Assembly: GCF_002811245.1 (NCBI RefSeq)
Contig: NZ_NIVQ01000015.1
Location: forward strand, 25,451-89,450
Direction of reading: 5' to 3'
DNA from: Vibrio salilacus
GTDB taxonomy: Bacteria; Pseudomonadota; Gammaproteobacteria; Enterobacterales; Vibrionaceae
Length of the DNA stretch: 64,000 nucleotides
Shown: positions 11,443 through 21,286 of the stretch, one piece after another
Layout of the letters: each line of letters begins with the position of its first letter
Position numbering within the stretch: position 1 is the first letter of the stretch
Program-made: the position numbers and the translations under genes
The notes under the pieces: model-generated
Database searches by the model: none
What the model was told of the DNA's origin: nothing
The model's input: only the letters and a program-made list of their open reading frames with translations

Positions 11443-13959
11443 CTAGAACAGCTCTTCACCACCATCCGAAGAGGTGTAGATGCTGTTGGTCATTTCACTT
11501 TTGACGAATTCAGTGGGCTCGGTACCCTCTAAGAAGTACTCAAACATAGAGCTTGAGTCAAACTTATTGGTTAACAAGCCTGATTCCCGATCAATACGTA
11601 CGCGGATAATATTATCAGGAATGGTTTTATCTCGTTCTGGTATGCCATCAAGGGCGATACGCATGAAGTCGACCCAAGCGGGTTGCGCCGTTTTTGCACC
11701 AGCCTCAGCTCCTGAGATTTGACCATTATCTAAGTTAGGGTTGGGTTTGGACCGTCCGAGTTTACGGTTATGGTCGTCAAAACCAACCCAAGCAACCGCG
11801 ACCATTCCTGGTCCGTATCCGTTATACCACGCGTCTTTTGAATCATTGGTTGTACCAGTTTTTCCGCCGATATCGCGACGTTTCAATGGCTGAGCACGCC
11901 AGCCTGTACCGTTCCAACCTGTGCCTTCACGCCAGTTGCCACCACCCCAAATATTGCTGTACATCATCTCGCGAACTAAAAAAGCGGTCTGCTCAGTGAT
12001 CACTTGCGGTGCGTAGTTCGGTTGTTCGCTATTAAGGTCGACATCTTGTTCGGCAAATTCGTTGCTCGCTTGAGGACCTTGTTCACAGTCATGCTGGCAT
12101 ATGGTTTTTGGTGAGGCTTCAAACACCAAGTCACCAAAAGGGTCTTCTATTTTATTGATATAGAAAGGTTCAACATAGTAACCGCCGTTAGCGAACACAG
12201 AATAACCTTGAGCCATTTTCATGGGCGTTAAACTTCCCGCTCCTAATGCGATGGTCTCTGAACGAGGCAGTTGGTCGATATCAAAACCAAAGCGTGTGAG
12301 GTATTCACGGGTTGGATCCAAACCAACTTCACGTAGCACACGAACTGCCATCACATTCTTTGACTGGGCAAGACCAATACGTAAGCGAGTAGGGCCGACA
12401 TAAGTCGGTGGTGAATTCTTTGGACGCCATGCCGTACCCTGGCTTTTATCCCATTGATTAATCGGTGCATCATTGATCAGCGTGGCCAGGGTTAAGCCTT
12501 TATCGATGGCTGCTGAGTAAATGAATGGTTTGATACTTGAACCGACTTGGCGAACGGACTGAGTCGCACGGTTAAATTTGTTATGGATAAAGTTAAAGCC
12601 GCCAACCAACGATAGAACCGCGCCATTTTCAGGGTTCATCGCAATAAAAGCAGTGTTAGCATTCGGCACTTGACTAAGATGCCAAGCGTGACCTGGCTGC
12701 TCGTCGTCTGAATCGACTTCAACTTGACGCACCCAGATTTGCTCACCACTGTTGAGCACCTCTTTGGCGCTAGTTGGCGCTTTACCTTGACGGTCATCGG
12801 TGAGGAATTTTCGTGCCCACTTAATTCCATCCCAGTCGAGAGTTTGTTGGCCTTGATCTTTAACCCAGACCGTCGCTCGTCTGTCTTGTACATCAATAAC
12901 AATGGCCGGTGTCAATTGACCGTAGGTCGGTACGTTGTCTAGGGCTTGTTTGATTTTTTCGCCATCAAAAGGGGCTTGATTTGCCGACCACAACACCTTC
13001 TCTGCGCCGCGATAACCGTGGCGTTGATCGTAAGTCAACAGATTATTGATAGCAGATTCATTGGCCGCTGCCTGAAGTTTTGAATCAACCGTCGTATAGA
13101 TACTCATGCCCGAGGTGTAAGCGTCTTCGCCATAGCGTTCGACCATCCAAGCGCGTGCTAGCTCGGCGACATAAGGCGCGCTTAACTCAATTTCAGCAAC
13201 GTGATAGCGAGCAACAATAGGTTCATCTCGTGCTTGTTCATATTCCTGTTGAGTAATGTATTTTTCGTCGAACATTCGGCGCAAAACTACGTTACGGCGG
13301 TTGGTTGCGCGCTCAAGTGAATATATCGGGTTCATAGTGGAAGGGGCTTTTGGCATGCCTGCTAACGTCGCCAGTTCGCTAAGCGTTAAGTCTTGAAGAT
13401 CTTTACCAAAGTAGGTTTGGGCGGCTGCGCCAAAGCCATACGAACGGTAGCCAAGGAAGATTTTATTGACGTAGAGCTCCATGATTTCTTGTTTGCTGAG
13501 CAGCTGTTCGATATGGATAGCAATAAAAATTTCTTTGATTTTACGCATGATCTTCTTTTCATTCGATAGGAAGAAGTTGCGAGCCAATTGCTGAGTAATG
13601 GTACTGGCGCCCTGCTTCGCTGAACCCGATAGTGCAACCACTACCGCTGCCCGCGTAATACCAATCGGGTCTATCCCTGGGTGATCGTAAAAGCGACTAT
13701 CCTCGGTCGCGATCAAGGCTTCAGTTAGGTGGAGGGGAATATCATCGTAGGCGACTGGGATACGACGCTTTTCGCCAAACTGAGAGATCAGCTTGCCGTC
13801 TTGGCTAAACACCTGCATTGGCGTTTGCAGTTGCACGTCTTTAAGAGTCGCTACATCAGGTAGCTCTGGTTTGACATAAAAATAGAAGCCGAAGATGGTA
13901 CCGACTCCAAGAATTATGCAAATCAATGTGAATAAGAACAGTCGCTTTATGAACTTCAC
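11443..13959 (-). CDS. mrcA: Penicillin-binding protein 1A, bifunctional transglycosylase/transpeptidase
   Basis: Inner-membrane class A PBP that polymerises and cross-links peptidoglycan. An N-terminal membrane anchor (about residues 5-28) precedes the GT51 domain with its EDSRFYDHPG motif (catalytic Glu), then an OB-like inserted region, then the transpeptidase with the SxxK in GSSIKPF, the SKN motif and GKTGTT. Length 838 fits PBP1A. The start is GTG at 13959, supported by AGGGA 7 bases upstream. Divergent from pilM, the arrangement usual for gammaproteobacteria. Confidence 0.95.
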   Translation of the reverse strand: MKFIKRLFLFTLICIILGVGTIFGFYFYVKPELPDVATLKDVQLQTPMQVFSQDGKLISQFGEKRRIPVAYDDIPLHLTEALIATEDSRFYDHPGIDPIGITRAAVVVALSGSAKQGASTITQQLARNFFLSNEKKIMRKIKEIFIAIHIEQLLSKQEIMELYVNKIFLGYRSYGFGAAAQTYFGKDLQDLTLSELATLAGMPKAPSTMNPIYSLERATNRRNVVLRRMFDEKYITQQEYEQARDEPIVARYHVAEIELSAPYVAELARAWMVERYGEDAYTSGMSIYTTVDSKLQAAANESAINNLLTYDQRHGYRGAEKVLWSANQAPFDGEKIKQALDNVPTYGQLTPAIVIDVQDRRATVWVKDQGQQTLDWDGIKWARKFLTDDRQGKAPTSAKEVLNSGEQIWVRQVEVDSDDEQPGHAWHLSQVPNANTAFIAMNPENGAVLSLVGGFNFIHNKFNRATQSVRQVGSSIKPFIYSAAIDKGLTLATLINDAPINQWDKSQGTAWRPKNSPPTYVGPTRLRIGLAQSKNVMAVRVLREVGLDPTREYLTRFGFDIDQLPRSETIALGAGSLTPMKMAQGYSVFANGGYYVEPFYINKIEDPFGDLVFEASPKTICQHDCEQGPQASNEFAEQDVDLNSEQPNYAPQVITEQTAFLVREMMYSNIWGGGNWREGTGWNGTGWRAQPLKRRDIGGKTGTTNDSKDAWYNGYGPGMVAVAWVGFDDHNRKLGRSKPNPNLDNGQISGAEAGAKTAQPAWVDFMRIALDGIPERDKTIPDNIIRVRIDRESGLLTNKFDSSSMFEYFLEGTEPTEFVKSEMTNSIYTSSDGGEELF

Positions 13960-14088
13960 CGGATATTCCCTGATTAATGAGGTTAACTGTATGCAAACCC
14001 TTGTACTTTAGGCCAAAAGTTTTCGCCCACTGGTTTAAGTGCGTTTGCGCGCATTTTTAACCAATGAGCATAGTACGGAGCCAGCTAA

Positions 14089-15036
14089 ATGGGTATTTCA
14101 TTGGTTACAGGCCTAGATATCGGCCGCCACAGTATCAAAGCGGTAGTGATAAAGCCATCCAAGGATGCGTTTGCGCTTGTGGCTTATCGCACCTTGCCCA
14201 TTGAAGTGGGCATTCTCGCTGATAACCACAGGTTAAATTATCAGAAAATTGTAAAGAAACTCAAAGAACTAAGGAAGTCTTTACCATTATTTAGTCACAA
14301 AGTGGCATTTGCGATACCTGATAATCAAGTAATAACTAAAGCATTACAGATAGATAGCGAGTTTAGTCGCGCCGAACGAGAGCTAGCGATATATCAGACT
14401 TTTGCCAGCCAATGTGCATTCGCTGCGGATCAACTGTGTCTTGATTACTCGGTTAGCGATCATGTTACACCGCAAGGTGGCGTGCATTATCGAGTTCATG
14501 CGGCGAAGAAGGCGCCTTTGCTCGAATTGAGTAATGCCATTGCTCAGGCCAATTTTAAACCAATTGTTGCTGATGTGGCTAGCTATGCGCTCAATCAATG
14601 CTGGCATCAAGTGGCGCAATCTCAGCACGCTTACGACTGGTTGTTAGTCGATATCGCTGTGACGCAGTGCCACTTTTCGATTGGGCTTCCAAGTGGAGAG
14701 GTTTACGCCAAGTCTTGGCGTTTAGAGGCCCAGCTTAATGATGGGCAAAAAGTGGTTAACTCACTGCGTGAGACATTGCGCAGCGCTATGCAGCGACTCA
14801 CTTCTTTGCACCAAATTGAGGTTAAGGGTATTTGGCTTAGCAGCGAGACAGGCAACTGTCCCGATTTAGCGGCCAAGCTGAGCGATGAGCTTGGGATTAA
14901 GGTTGAGCCATTTAATCCCTTGGGGCTGTTTCAACATCTAAGCACCAATGATGCAAGTAACGGTTATGCATTGGCAGTAGGATTAGCGCTTCGCGCCAGT
15001 CAGTGGCAGGAGCGTCACCATGCCCGAGTCGATTAA
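14089..15036 (+). CDS. pilM: Type IV pilus assembly ATPase-like protein PilM
   Basis: Cytoplasmic actin-like protein that binds the PilN N terminus and forms the inner-membrane alignment platform of type IV pili. The N-terminal phosphate loop reads GLDIGRHSIKAVV. At 315 residues it is shorter than the roughly 340-350 usual for PilM. GGAG lies about 9 bases upstream. First of five overlapping genes pilM-N-O-P-Q; it overlaps pilN by 17 nt, implying translational coupling. Confidence 0.9.
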   Translation: MGISLVTGLDIGRHSIKAVVIKPSKDAFALVAYRTLPIEVGILADNHRLNYQKIVKKLKELRKSLPLFSHKVAFAIPDNQVITKALQIDSEFSRAERELAIYQTFASQCAFAADQLCLDYSVSDHVTPQGGVHYRVHAAKKAPLLELSNAIAQANFKPIVADVASYALNQCWHQVAQSQHAYDWLLVDIAVTQCHFSIGLPSGEVYAKSWRLEAQLNDGQKVVNSLRETLRSAMQRLTSLHQIEVKGIWLSSETGNCPDLAAKLSDELGIKVEPFNPLGLFQHLSTNDASNGYALAVGLALRASQWQERHHARVD

Positions 15037-15565
15037 TTTACTTCCTTGGCGCCAGCAACTCATTACCCGTCATCAACGTCGTTTTTCTCTGGTGTTCGTC
15101 ATGGCAGCATTGATGGCGGTGGGTATTCAATGGCTGATTGCTGAGTACCTTGAGCGCCACACTCAACGGTTACAACACGGCAATCAGCAGTTAACTGCGC
15201 AAGTCACTCTGTTAGACCAACAACTGACTGTCGCTATTGAGCGTCAAACGGCGGCCCAGTTGCAGTACGCCCATTCTAAGCAGCAAGCGCAGTTTACGGG
15301 TAAGCGCACTCAAGCCGCTCGGTTAATGCGTCGTGTCGCCGAATTCGTTCCTGCCGACCTTCATCTTGAATCGCTCAGTCTACGCGGAGAAAGTGTCACG
15401 ATGACGGGCAATACGGTGCGGCACGGCCCACTAACGGAGTTGTTACTGCGCCTCACTTCAGCGCAAGATATTGAGCAAGTTCAACTCCATTCAGTAGCAG
15501 ATGAGCAAGCCATGCAGCGATTTGCGATCTCTTTTGTTTTACTCAACAGCGTTGTTAGGCGATGA
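15020..15565 (+). CDS. pilN: Type IV pilus assembly protein PilN
   Basis: Bitopic inner-membrane protein linking PilM to PilO. The N terminus ESINLLPWRQQ is the conserved PilN motif that docks into PilM; one membrane segment follows (about residues 22-42), then a periplasmic coiled coil and a small ferredoxin-like domain. 181 residues. Overlaps pilM by 17 nt and pilO by 4 nt (ATGA). Confidence 0.9.
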   Translation: MPESINLLPWRQQLITRHQRRFSLVFVMAALMAVGIQWLIAEYLERHTQRLQHGNQQLTAQVTLLDQQLTVAIERQTAAQLQYAHSKQQAQFTGKRTQAARLMRRVAEFVPADLHLESLSLRGESVTMTGNTVRHGPLTELLLRLTSAQDIEQVQLHSVADEQAMQRFAISFVLLNSVVRR

Positions 15566-16119
15566 ATATTGAATTTGAGTCGTTGGTTGCATGGCCGATT
15601 GGGCGGCAGCTAAGGTTTATCGTGGTCGTTATGTTAGCGATTAATACGCCCATCGCTTGGTTATGGCATTTGCCGCAATACCAACAGTTCATTGCGGCGA
15701 AAGATAGTGAGCACAATCTTACTCTCGCGGCGGAGCATAAACAGGCACGATTGTTGGTGCTTGCACGGGCAGAGACCAGTGAGAAAAATGCCAGTCAATT
15801 ACTTACACCGGCTTCAGCGCTGAGCGTGTCACACTTTTCGATAACCATTGCTGAGCTCAATCAGATCGCGCAGCGCTATCAACTTAGCGTTGAGGAGCTT
15901 GAGTTGGCCGCAAATCCGGCCAGGGATGGCGTTGAACTTAGGCTGCTGGGTCGTTACCACGATATTAGGGCGTTTTGCCAAACAGTGGCAGAGCGCTTTC
16001 CCTTATTGCGTTTGGATAATGCTGAGTGGCTACGGCGAGGTGACATTAATGGGCAAATCAGCTTTAGCGCTCAGGCGTTGTTTTATCAGGCTCATGTGAC
16101 GGTGACAGCCAATGACTAG
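15562..16119 (+). CDS. pilO: Type IV pilus assembly protein PilO
   Basis: Bitopic inner-membrane partner of PilN in the alignment complex. One membrane segment at about residues 17-38 precedes a periplasmic helical stretch and a C-terminal ferredoxin-like domain (VELRLLGRYHDIRAFCQTVA). 185 residues. Starts inside the pilN stop (ATGA) and overlaps pilP by 8 nt. The assignment rests on topology and gene order as much as sequence. Confidence 0.87.
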   Translation: MNIEFESLVAWPIGRQLRFIVVVMLAINTPIAWLWHLPQYQQFIAAKDSEHNLTLAAEHKQARLLVLARAETSEKNASQLLTPASALSVSHFSITIAELNQIAQRYQLSVEELELAANPARDGVELRLLGRYHDIRAFCQTVAERFPLLRLDNAEWLRRGDINGQISFSAQALFYQAHVTVTAND

Positions 16120-16498
16120 GCTTCTCATGTGCTTGTGGCTGTGTGCGTGGTCAGTCAATAGTCAAGTTAGCCCTCAGCCAACCCACATTACCGCTACTAC
16201 GCCGACTCGTGATCCTTTTGTCTTACCTCAGGCCGACGCTAAAACGCCGCCGTGTCAGCCGCTCGTTCAACCACTCGCCACGTCATTGCCATTCACTCTT
16301 GTCGGCGTTCTCGAAACTCACGGTGATTATACGGCGCTGCTAAAAACGGCGACGGGCTTGCTGGTGACGGCTCAGAAAAATCAGCGACTGGAGTCGGGAT
16401 ACAAGATCGTGGCAATCAGTGAGCGTCAAGTCGAGCTCGAACAGACAATCGACAGTCGCCAGGGGTGTCATTCACGATTCAAGCTGGAGCTTAACTAA
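16112..16498 (+). CDS. pilP: Type IV pilus protein PilP, short and without an evident lipobox
   Basis: PilP normally is a lipoprotein that connects PilNO to the secretin PilQ. Here the 128 residues have a signal-like N terminus but no clear lipobox before a Cys. The RDPFVLP segment and the C-terminal beta domain (LPFTLVGVLETHGDYTALLK, then ISERQVELEQ) match the family. Other PilP proteins are about 170 residues, so the linker is reduced. Two cysteines remain in the mature part. It overlaps pilO by 8 nt and its stop overlaps the pilQ ATG by one base. Confidence 0.8.
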   Translation: MTRLLMCLWLCAWSVNSQVSPQPTHITATTPTRDPFVLPQADAKTPPCQPLVQPLATSLPFTLVGVLETHGDYTALLKTATGLLVTAQKNQRLESGYKIVAISERQVELEQTIDSRQGCHSRFKLELN

Positions 16499-17832
16499 TG
16501 CGTTCTATTATCCACAACCGTCGAGCAGCACGGCTACGCGGCGTCTTGTTCAGTTTGTGCCTATTATTAATCACGGGATGGGTAAGCCAGTTAAGTGCGG
16601 CTGAAACGACTAATAATCAGGCTAAGTTGTCATTCAACTTTCAAGATATCTCAGTGCGTGATGCTTTACGCGTTATCGCACAGAGTCAGAATATCAATAT
16701 TGCCATCGATGATTCGGTCAGTGGTCAGCTTACGCTGAGTTTGACTGAGGTCACTTGGCAACAAGCGCTCGATACGGTGGTGGAGGTCAAAGGACTCACT
16801 CAGCATGATCAAAATGGCGTTATGCTGATTCGCTCCAAGCAACTCTCCATCGATGCTGGCAGTGAGTTAAGCTCAGAGTTGATCGCCGTTAACTATGCCA
16901 GTGCCGATCAATTGATGCAGGTGTTACTAGGGTCGAGTGGATTTAACCTTTTATCAGAACACGGAGCTTTAGGGATCGATGAGCGGACCAATGTACTGCT
17001 GATTCGAGACTATCCAGAGCATATTACCGCAACCCGGAAAATGGTGGCACTGCTTGATGTGCCAATCAAGCAAGTGCAAATCGAAGCACGCATTGTGACC
17101 ATCAATCAAGGCAATCTTGAAGAGTTAGGCGTTCGTTGGGGCTTGAGTCATGTTGGCCATCGAGCAGAGGTCGGTGGCAGCATTGAAGGCATTCGTCTTG
17201 ACTCGGCCACTATCGATCAGATGTTAAACATCAATCTGGCCGCGCAGGCAGTGAATGCCTCATCGATTGCTTTTCAAGTGGCGAAGTTGGGGTCAGACAC
17301 CTTACTTGATCTCGAACTGTCGGCGATGCAGCGCGAATCGAAAGCGGAAGTGATTTCGAGTCCGAGCTTAATGACTACCAATAAAAAGCCGGCGTATATT
17401 GAACAAGGAACCGAAATTCCCTATCTTGAGTCATCCTCCAGTGGTGCAACGAATGTGGCGTTCAAGAAAGCCGTTTTGAGTTTAAAAGTGACGCCACAGA
17501 TCACGCCGGGAGATCATGTACTGCTCGATTTAAATGTCACTCAAGATAGACCGGGTGAAGTGGTGAATACCGGCACTGGAGAAGCCGTGGCGATCGATAC
17601 TCAACGCATCGGAACACAAGTATTAGTGAAGAATGGCGAAACTATCGTGCTGGGAGGTATTTTTCAACACAGTGTATTTGATAGTGTCGACAAGGTGCCA
17701 TTATTGGGTGACTTACCGCTGCTTGGTGGCTTATTTCGCCGAACTTACCAGAAAATAGGCAAACGTGAACTGGTAATTTTTGTGACTCCGAACGTCATCA
17801 TTGAGTCAGAAATCGATCTTGAACGAAAATAA
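16498..17832 (+). CDS. pilQ: Type IV pilus secretin PilQ, compact form lacking the AMIN region
   Basis: Outer-membrane ring through which type IV pili (and in Vibrio, transforming DNA) pass. After a signal segment ending near LSAAET (about residue 36), the protein goes straight into the secretin N domain (LSFNFQDISVRDALRVIAQ), a second N domain and the C-terminal secretin domain with VPLLGDLPLLGGLFRR. It has 444 residues, whereas the PilQ proteins I know from Vibrio are well over 550 and begin with AMIN domains. It could be a natural compact variant. Last gene of pilMNOPQ; aroK follows after 152 bp. Confidence 0.88.
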   Translation: MRSIIHNRRAARLRGVLFSLCLLLITGWVSQLSAAETTNNQAKLSFNFQDISVRDALRVIAQSQNINIAIDDSVSGQLTLSLTEVTWQQALDTVVEVKGLTQHDQNGVMLIRSKQLSIDAGSELSSELIAVNYASADQLMQVLLGSSGFNLLSEHGALGIDERTNVLLIRDYPEHITATRKMVALLDVPIKQVQIEARIVTINQGNLEELGVRWGLSHVGHRAEVGGSIEGIRLDSATIDQMLNINLAAQAVNASSIAFQVAKLGSDTLLDLELSAMQRESKAEVISSPSLMTTNKKPAYIEQGTEIPYLESSSSGATNVAFKKAVLSLKVTPQITPGDHVLLDLNVTQDRPGEVVNTGTGEAVAIDTQRIGTQVLVKNGETIVLGGIFQHSVFDSVDKVPLLGDLPLLGGLFRRTYQKIGKRELVIFVTPNVIIESEIDLERK

Positions 17833-17984
17833 ATTTGCATTAGTCGCACCTTATCTAGATAATTTCGGGTCTTATCACGAATTATCTGTGAGGAATCGGT
17901 GCCACAAGCATCTACATTGCTAATGTTATATTGGCTTTTCTTGTGGCGATGTCATTGAATTAACGTTGTAAATTACTGCTAAAC

Positions 17985-18503
17985 ATGGCTGAGAAACGCA
18001 ATATTTTCCTTGTTGGCCCTATGGGTGCCGGCAAAAGCACAATCGGTAGACACTTGGCTCAACAGCTTCATATGGAGTTTGTTGATTCTGATACCGTAAT
18101 TGAAGAGCGCACTGGCGCAGATATCGCTTGGGTATTTGACGTCGAGGGTGAAGAAGGCTTCCGTGATCGCGAGGAAAAAGTGATTAACGACCTAACCGAA
18201 GAACAAGGCATTGTCCTTGCAACGGGTGGGGGTTCGATCATGAGCAAAGAAAACCGCAATCGTCTGTCTGCACGCGGTATCGTTGTCTACTTAGAAACAA
18301 CGATTGAAAAACAACTTGCTCGTACCAATCGCGATAAGAAGCGTCCACTGCTACAAACAGACAAACCACGTGAAGTGTTAGAGTCTCTGGCTAAAGAGCG
18401 CAATCCTCTTTACGAAGAAATTGCGGATTACACCGTACGTACAGACGATCAAAGTGCAAAAGTGGTAGCCAACCAGATCGTAAAAATGCTAGAAGAACGT
18501 TAA
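17985..18503 (+). CDS. aroK: Shikimate kinase
   Basis: Phosphorylates shikimate at the 3-OH with ATP in the aromatic pathway. P-loop [15 protein letters not shown] near the N terminus, substrate-binding [11 protein letters not shown] and GFRDREEKV, and the ATGGGSIM segment are all in place; 172 residues is normal. Precedes aroB by 25 nt, the standard aroKB pair. Its leader contains two inverted repeats (17857-17887 and 17901-17947). Confidence 0.96.
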   Translation: MAEKRNIFLVGPMGAGKSTIGRHLAQQLHMEFVDSDTVIEERTGADIAWVFDVEGEEGFRDREEKVINDLTEEQGIVLATGGGSIMSKENRNRLSARGIVVYLETTIEKQLARTNRDKKRPLLQTDKPREVLESLAKERNPLYEEIADYTVRTDDQSAKVVANQIVKMLEER

Positions 18504-18528
18504 GACTTTTAGCAACTGGAGAATACCC

Positions 18529-19617
18529 ATGGAACGGATTACGGTCAGCTTAGATGAGCGTAGCTATCCAATCTCAATTGGTGCCGGATTATTTAATGAT
18601 CCGGCCCACCTTTCTTTCCTTACAGCAAAACAGAAAGTGGTCGTGATTTCTAATGTCACGGTTGCTCCGCTTTATGCTGACAAAATCCTTGCCCTTCTAG
18701 AGCAATTAGGCTGCCAAGCTTCTGTACTCGAACTGCCCGATGGTGAGCAATACAAAAGCCTAGAGACATTCAATACGGTAATGAGTTACCTGTTGGAAGG
18801 TAATTATGCCCGTGACGTGGTTGTGATTGCGCTCGGTGGTGGTGTGATTGGTGACTTGGTTGGCTTCTCTGCGGCCTGTTATCAGCGCGGCGTCGACTTT
18901 ATTCAGATCCCGACGACTTTACTGTCGCAGGTTGATTCATCGGTCGGTGGTAAAACGGCGGTTAATCATAAGCTCGGTAAAAACATGATCGGTGCGTTTT
19001 ATCAACCGCAAGCGGTGGTGATTGATACCGATTGCCTGAAAACCTTACCAAAGCGAGAGTTTGCGTCTGGTATCGCCGAGGTGATCAAATACGGTATTAT
19101 TTATGACAGTGCGTTTTTTGTTTGGTTGGAAGAGAATCTTGACCAGCTCTATCAATTGGATGAGCTGGCACTGACTTATGCTATCGCTCGCTGTTGTCAA
19201 ATTAAGGCCGAAGTAGTGGCACAAGACGAAAAAGAATCGGGTATTCGTGCATTGCTGAACCTAGGTCATACCTTTGGTCATGCGATTGAAGCTGAGTTAG
19301 GTTATGGTAATTGGCTGCATGGTGAGGCGGTGGCTTCTGGTACGGTGATGGCAGCAAAAACTGCGCAGCTTCAAGGGCTTATCACGGAGCAGCAAGTTGA
19401 GCGAATTGTCTCTATACTGAAAAGAGCACAGTTGCCTGTCCATACACCAGATCAGATGGCGTTTGCTGACTTCATCAAACACATGATGCGCGATAAGAAA
19501 GTGTTATCAGGTGAGCTACGACTGGTATTGCCTACCGGCATTGGCAGTGCAGAGGTGGTAAAAGGGGTATCAGAGTCGGTTATAGAGCAAGCTATCGACT
19601 TTGGCCGTACCCTGTAA
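18529..19617 (+). CDS. aroB: 3-dehydroquinate synthase
   Basis: NAD- and metal-dependent cyclisation of DAHP to 3-dehydroquinate, second step of the shikimate pathway. Visible signatures: [31 protein letters not shown], the [14 protein letters not shown] region and the metal-binding [12 protein letters not shown] and WLHGEAVA. 362 residues, normal for the family. Follows aroK by 25 nt and precedes damX by 85 nt. Confidence 0.96.
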   Translation: MERITVSLDERSYPISIGAGLFNDPAHLSFLTAKQKVVVISNVTVAPLYADKILALLEQLGCQASVLELPDGEQYKSLETFNTVMSYLLEGNYARDVVVIALGGGVIGDLVGFSAACYQRGVDFIQIPTTLLSQVDSSVGGKTAVNHKLGKNMIGAFYQPQAVVIDTDCLKTLPKREFASGIAEVIKYGIIYDSAFFVWLEENLDQLYQLDELALTYAIARCCQIKAEVVAQDEKESGIRALLNLGHTFGHAIEAELGYGNWLHGEAVASGTVMAAKTAQLQGLITEQQVERIVSILKRAQLPVHTPDQMAFADFIKHMMRDKKVLSGELRLVLPTGIGSAEVVKGVSESVIEQAIDFGRTL

Positions 19618-19702
19618 TTCTTGTTGTCTATAGGACCAAGCGGCCGACGTTTTTGATGACGGGTTTTGTTTGGTATTTCCGCATTGTTATTAGGATAACT
19701 CA

Positions 19703-21184
19703 ATGAGCTCGGCGCATGACCCTCGCGTATTGGAATTGGAATCTCAGGTAGAGCTGCTAGAACGGTTGCGACTCCTGACCAATTTTGGTTCAAATCTTGT
19801 CACGATTGGTGGCGCTGCTGGTGCAGGAAAAACCTGGCTAGCGCAACACTATTTAGAAGCGTGGGCGCAAGATAAGAACCAAGCTTTGTTGATGTGTTAT
19901 CCCAATCAAGACGAAACGCAACGCCGTGTAACCCTTCTATCGCAGTTGATTTCAGAACCGTTATTTAACCCAGTAGACTCATTGGTCGACTCTTTTTCCC
20001 GCGTAATGGTGGGGGAAAGTTGTGATGTGTTGATTACGATTGATGATGCGCATTTGCTGACAGAGTCGTTTATCTCTGAACTGTGGATGCTGGTGTTAGA
20101 AGCGCAGCTTAACCCACGCTGGACAGTTAATGTGTTGTTGTTCGCGCAATCCAATAGTCTGGAAGCACTGTTAACTCGCTTAAGTTATGGTCAAGAACAC
20201 AAACCCATCGATCTTGAAATTGAACCGCTTAGCCAACAAGAAGCGGATCGGTTTTTTGAACATTTGGTGATTCGTTTTGTCGAAGATGACATGGAGAAAC
20301 GGGTGCGTAATGCATACCGTAGCGTTGCCCGTCATCCGGGGGACATCATGGCTTTAGGGGATCAAAAAGTGGAAAAAAGGATTATTATCCGCTCGATTGT
20401 CGGCTCTCCCGTCAATATTGCACTGTTAATTGTTGTGTTGCTACTCGCGATTGGCGGTGGTTATTGGTGGATGATGTCACAACCATCACCGGATGAGAAA
20501 GCGCAACAAATGACGCAAAACATCGAACAAACGGTGATTCCTACCTTGCCGGAACTGAGCTCGCAAGACAATCAATCAACAGCGACTATCCAACCTGAGC
20601 CCGTTATTGATCCGATGTTAGCCGGTGCTGACGATGATTCGCTGGCGCTTCCACCGGATGTCACCGAACAGGTCGACAGTGTGGGCAGTGCTGACAACGA
20701 TCAGCAGCGAGTCGTGATTACGTCTGATGTCGTCGATGCCTTACTTGAGGGGAAAGCGCAACAAGCCGATACTCGTGGCATTGATCAAGTGGTTGAGCAG
20801 TCGCAAACGCCACAAAACGCGGTGCCACAGGCTGAACCTGTTACGCAGCAGACAACGCCAGCAAGTGAAACCGTCATCAAGTTTTCGTTTACCAAAGATG
20901 AACTAAAGAGCTTCTCGCCGCGCAGTTATACCTTGCAGTTGGCTGCCGTCCAGTCGCTTGAAGAAGTGCAATCCTTCATCGACCAGTACCAGCTCATCAA
21001 TCAAGTGTTTATCTACCCAACCGTACGCAATAATATTGACTGGTATATCATCACTTATGATAATTATCCGACCATTCAAGTGGCGCGCGATGCGGTACAA
21101 GGTTTGTCGAGTGAGTTGCAACAGCTTGAGCCTTGGGCAAAATCACTCAGTCAGGTTCAACGTGAAATCGACCGAGTCGAATAA
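19703..21184 (+). CDS. damX: Cell-division protein DamX (SPOR domain)
   Basis: Inner-membrane septal-ring protein. The N-terminal part carries a Walker A-like GGAAGAGKTWLAQHY and IDDAHLL, as in ExeA-type AAA regions; a single membrane span follows at about residues 236-254; then a long, Gln/Pro/Ser-rich periplasmic linker; and a C-terminal SPOR domain (SPRSYTLQLAAVQSLEEVQSF) that binds denuded septal peptidoglycan. 493 residues, and the position between aroB and dam matches the enterobacterial and Vibrio order. Confidence 0.92.
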   Translation: MSSAHDPRVLELESQVELLERLRLLTNFGSNLVTIGGAAGAGKTWLAQHYLEAWAQDKNQALLMCYPNQDETQRRVTLLSQLISEPLFNPVDSLVDSFSRVMVGESCDVLITIDDAHLLTESFISELWMLVLEAQLNPRWTVNVLLFAQSNSLEALLTRLSYGQEHKPIDLEIEPLSQQEADRFFEHLVIRFVEDDMEKRVRNAYRSVARHPGDIMALGDQKVEKRIIIRSIVGSPVNIALLIVVLLLAIGGGYWWMMSQPSPDEKAQQMTQNIEQTVIPTLPELSSQDNQSTATIQPEPVIDPMLAGADDDSLALPPDVTEQVDSVGSADNDQQRVVITSDVVDALLEGKAQQADTRGIDQVVEQSQTPQNAVPQAEPVTQQTTPASETVIKFSFTKDELKSFSPRSYTLQLAAVQSLEEVQSFIDQYQLINQVFIYPTVRNNIDWYIITYDNYPTIQVARDAVQGLSSELQQLEPWAKSLSQVQREIDRVE

Positions 21185-21286
21185 GTTGGCGAAATCCGCT
21201 GATTAAGCGGCAAAATTGCCTGAGTTTAGTTGTAAAATATGTTACATTCCGCAGCCTTAATTTGTGGTTGAAAAATAGAGCAGTCG

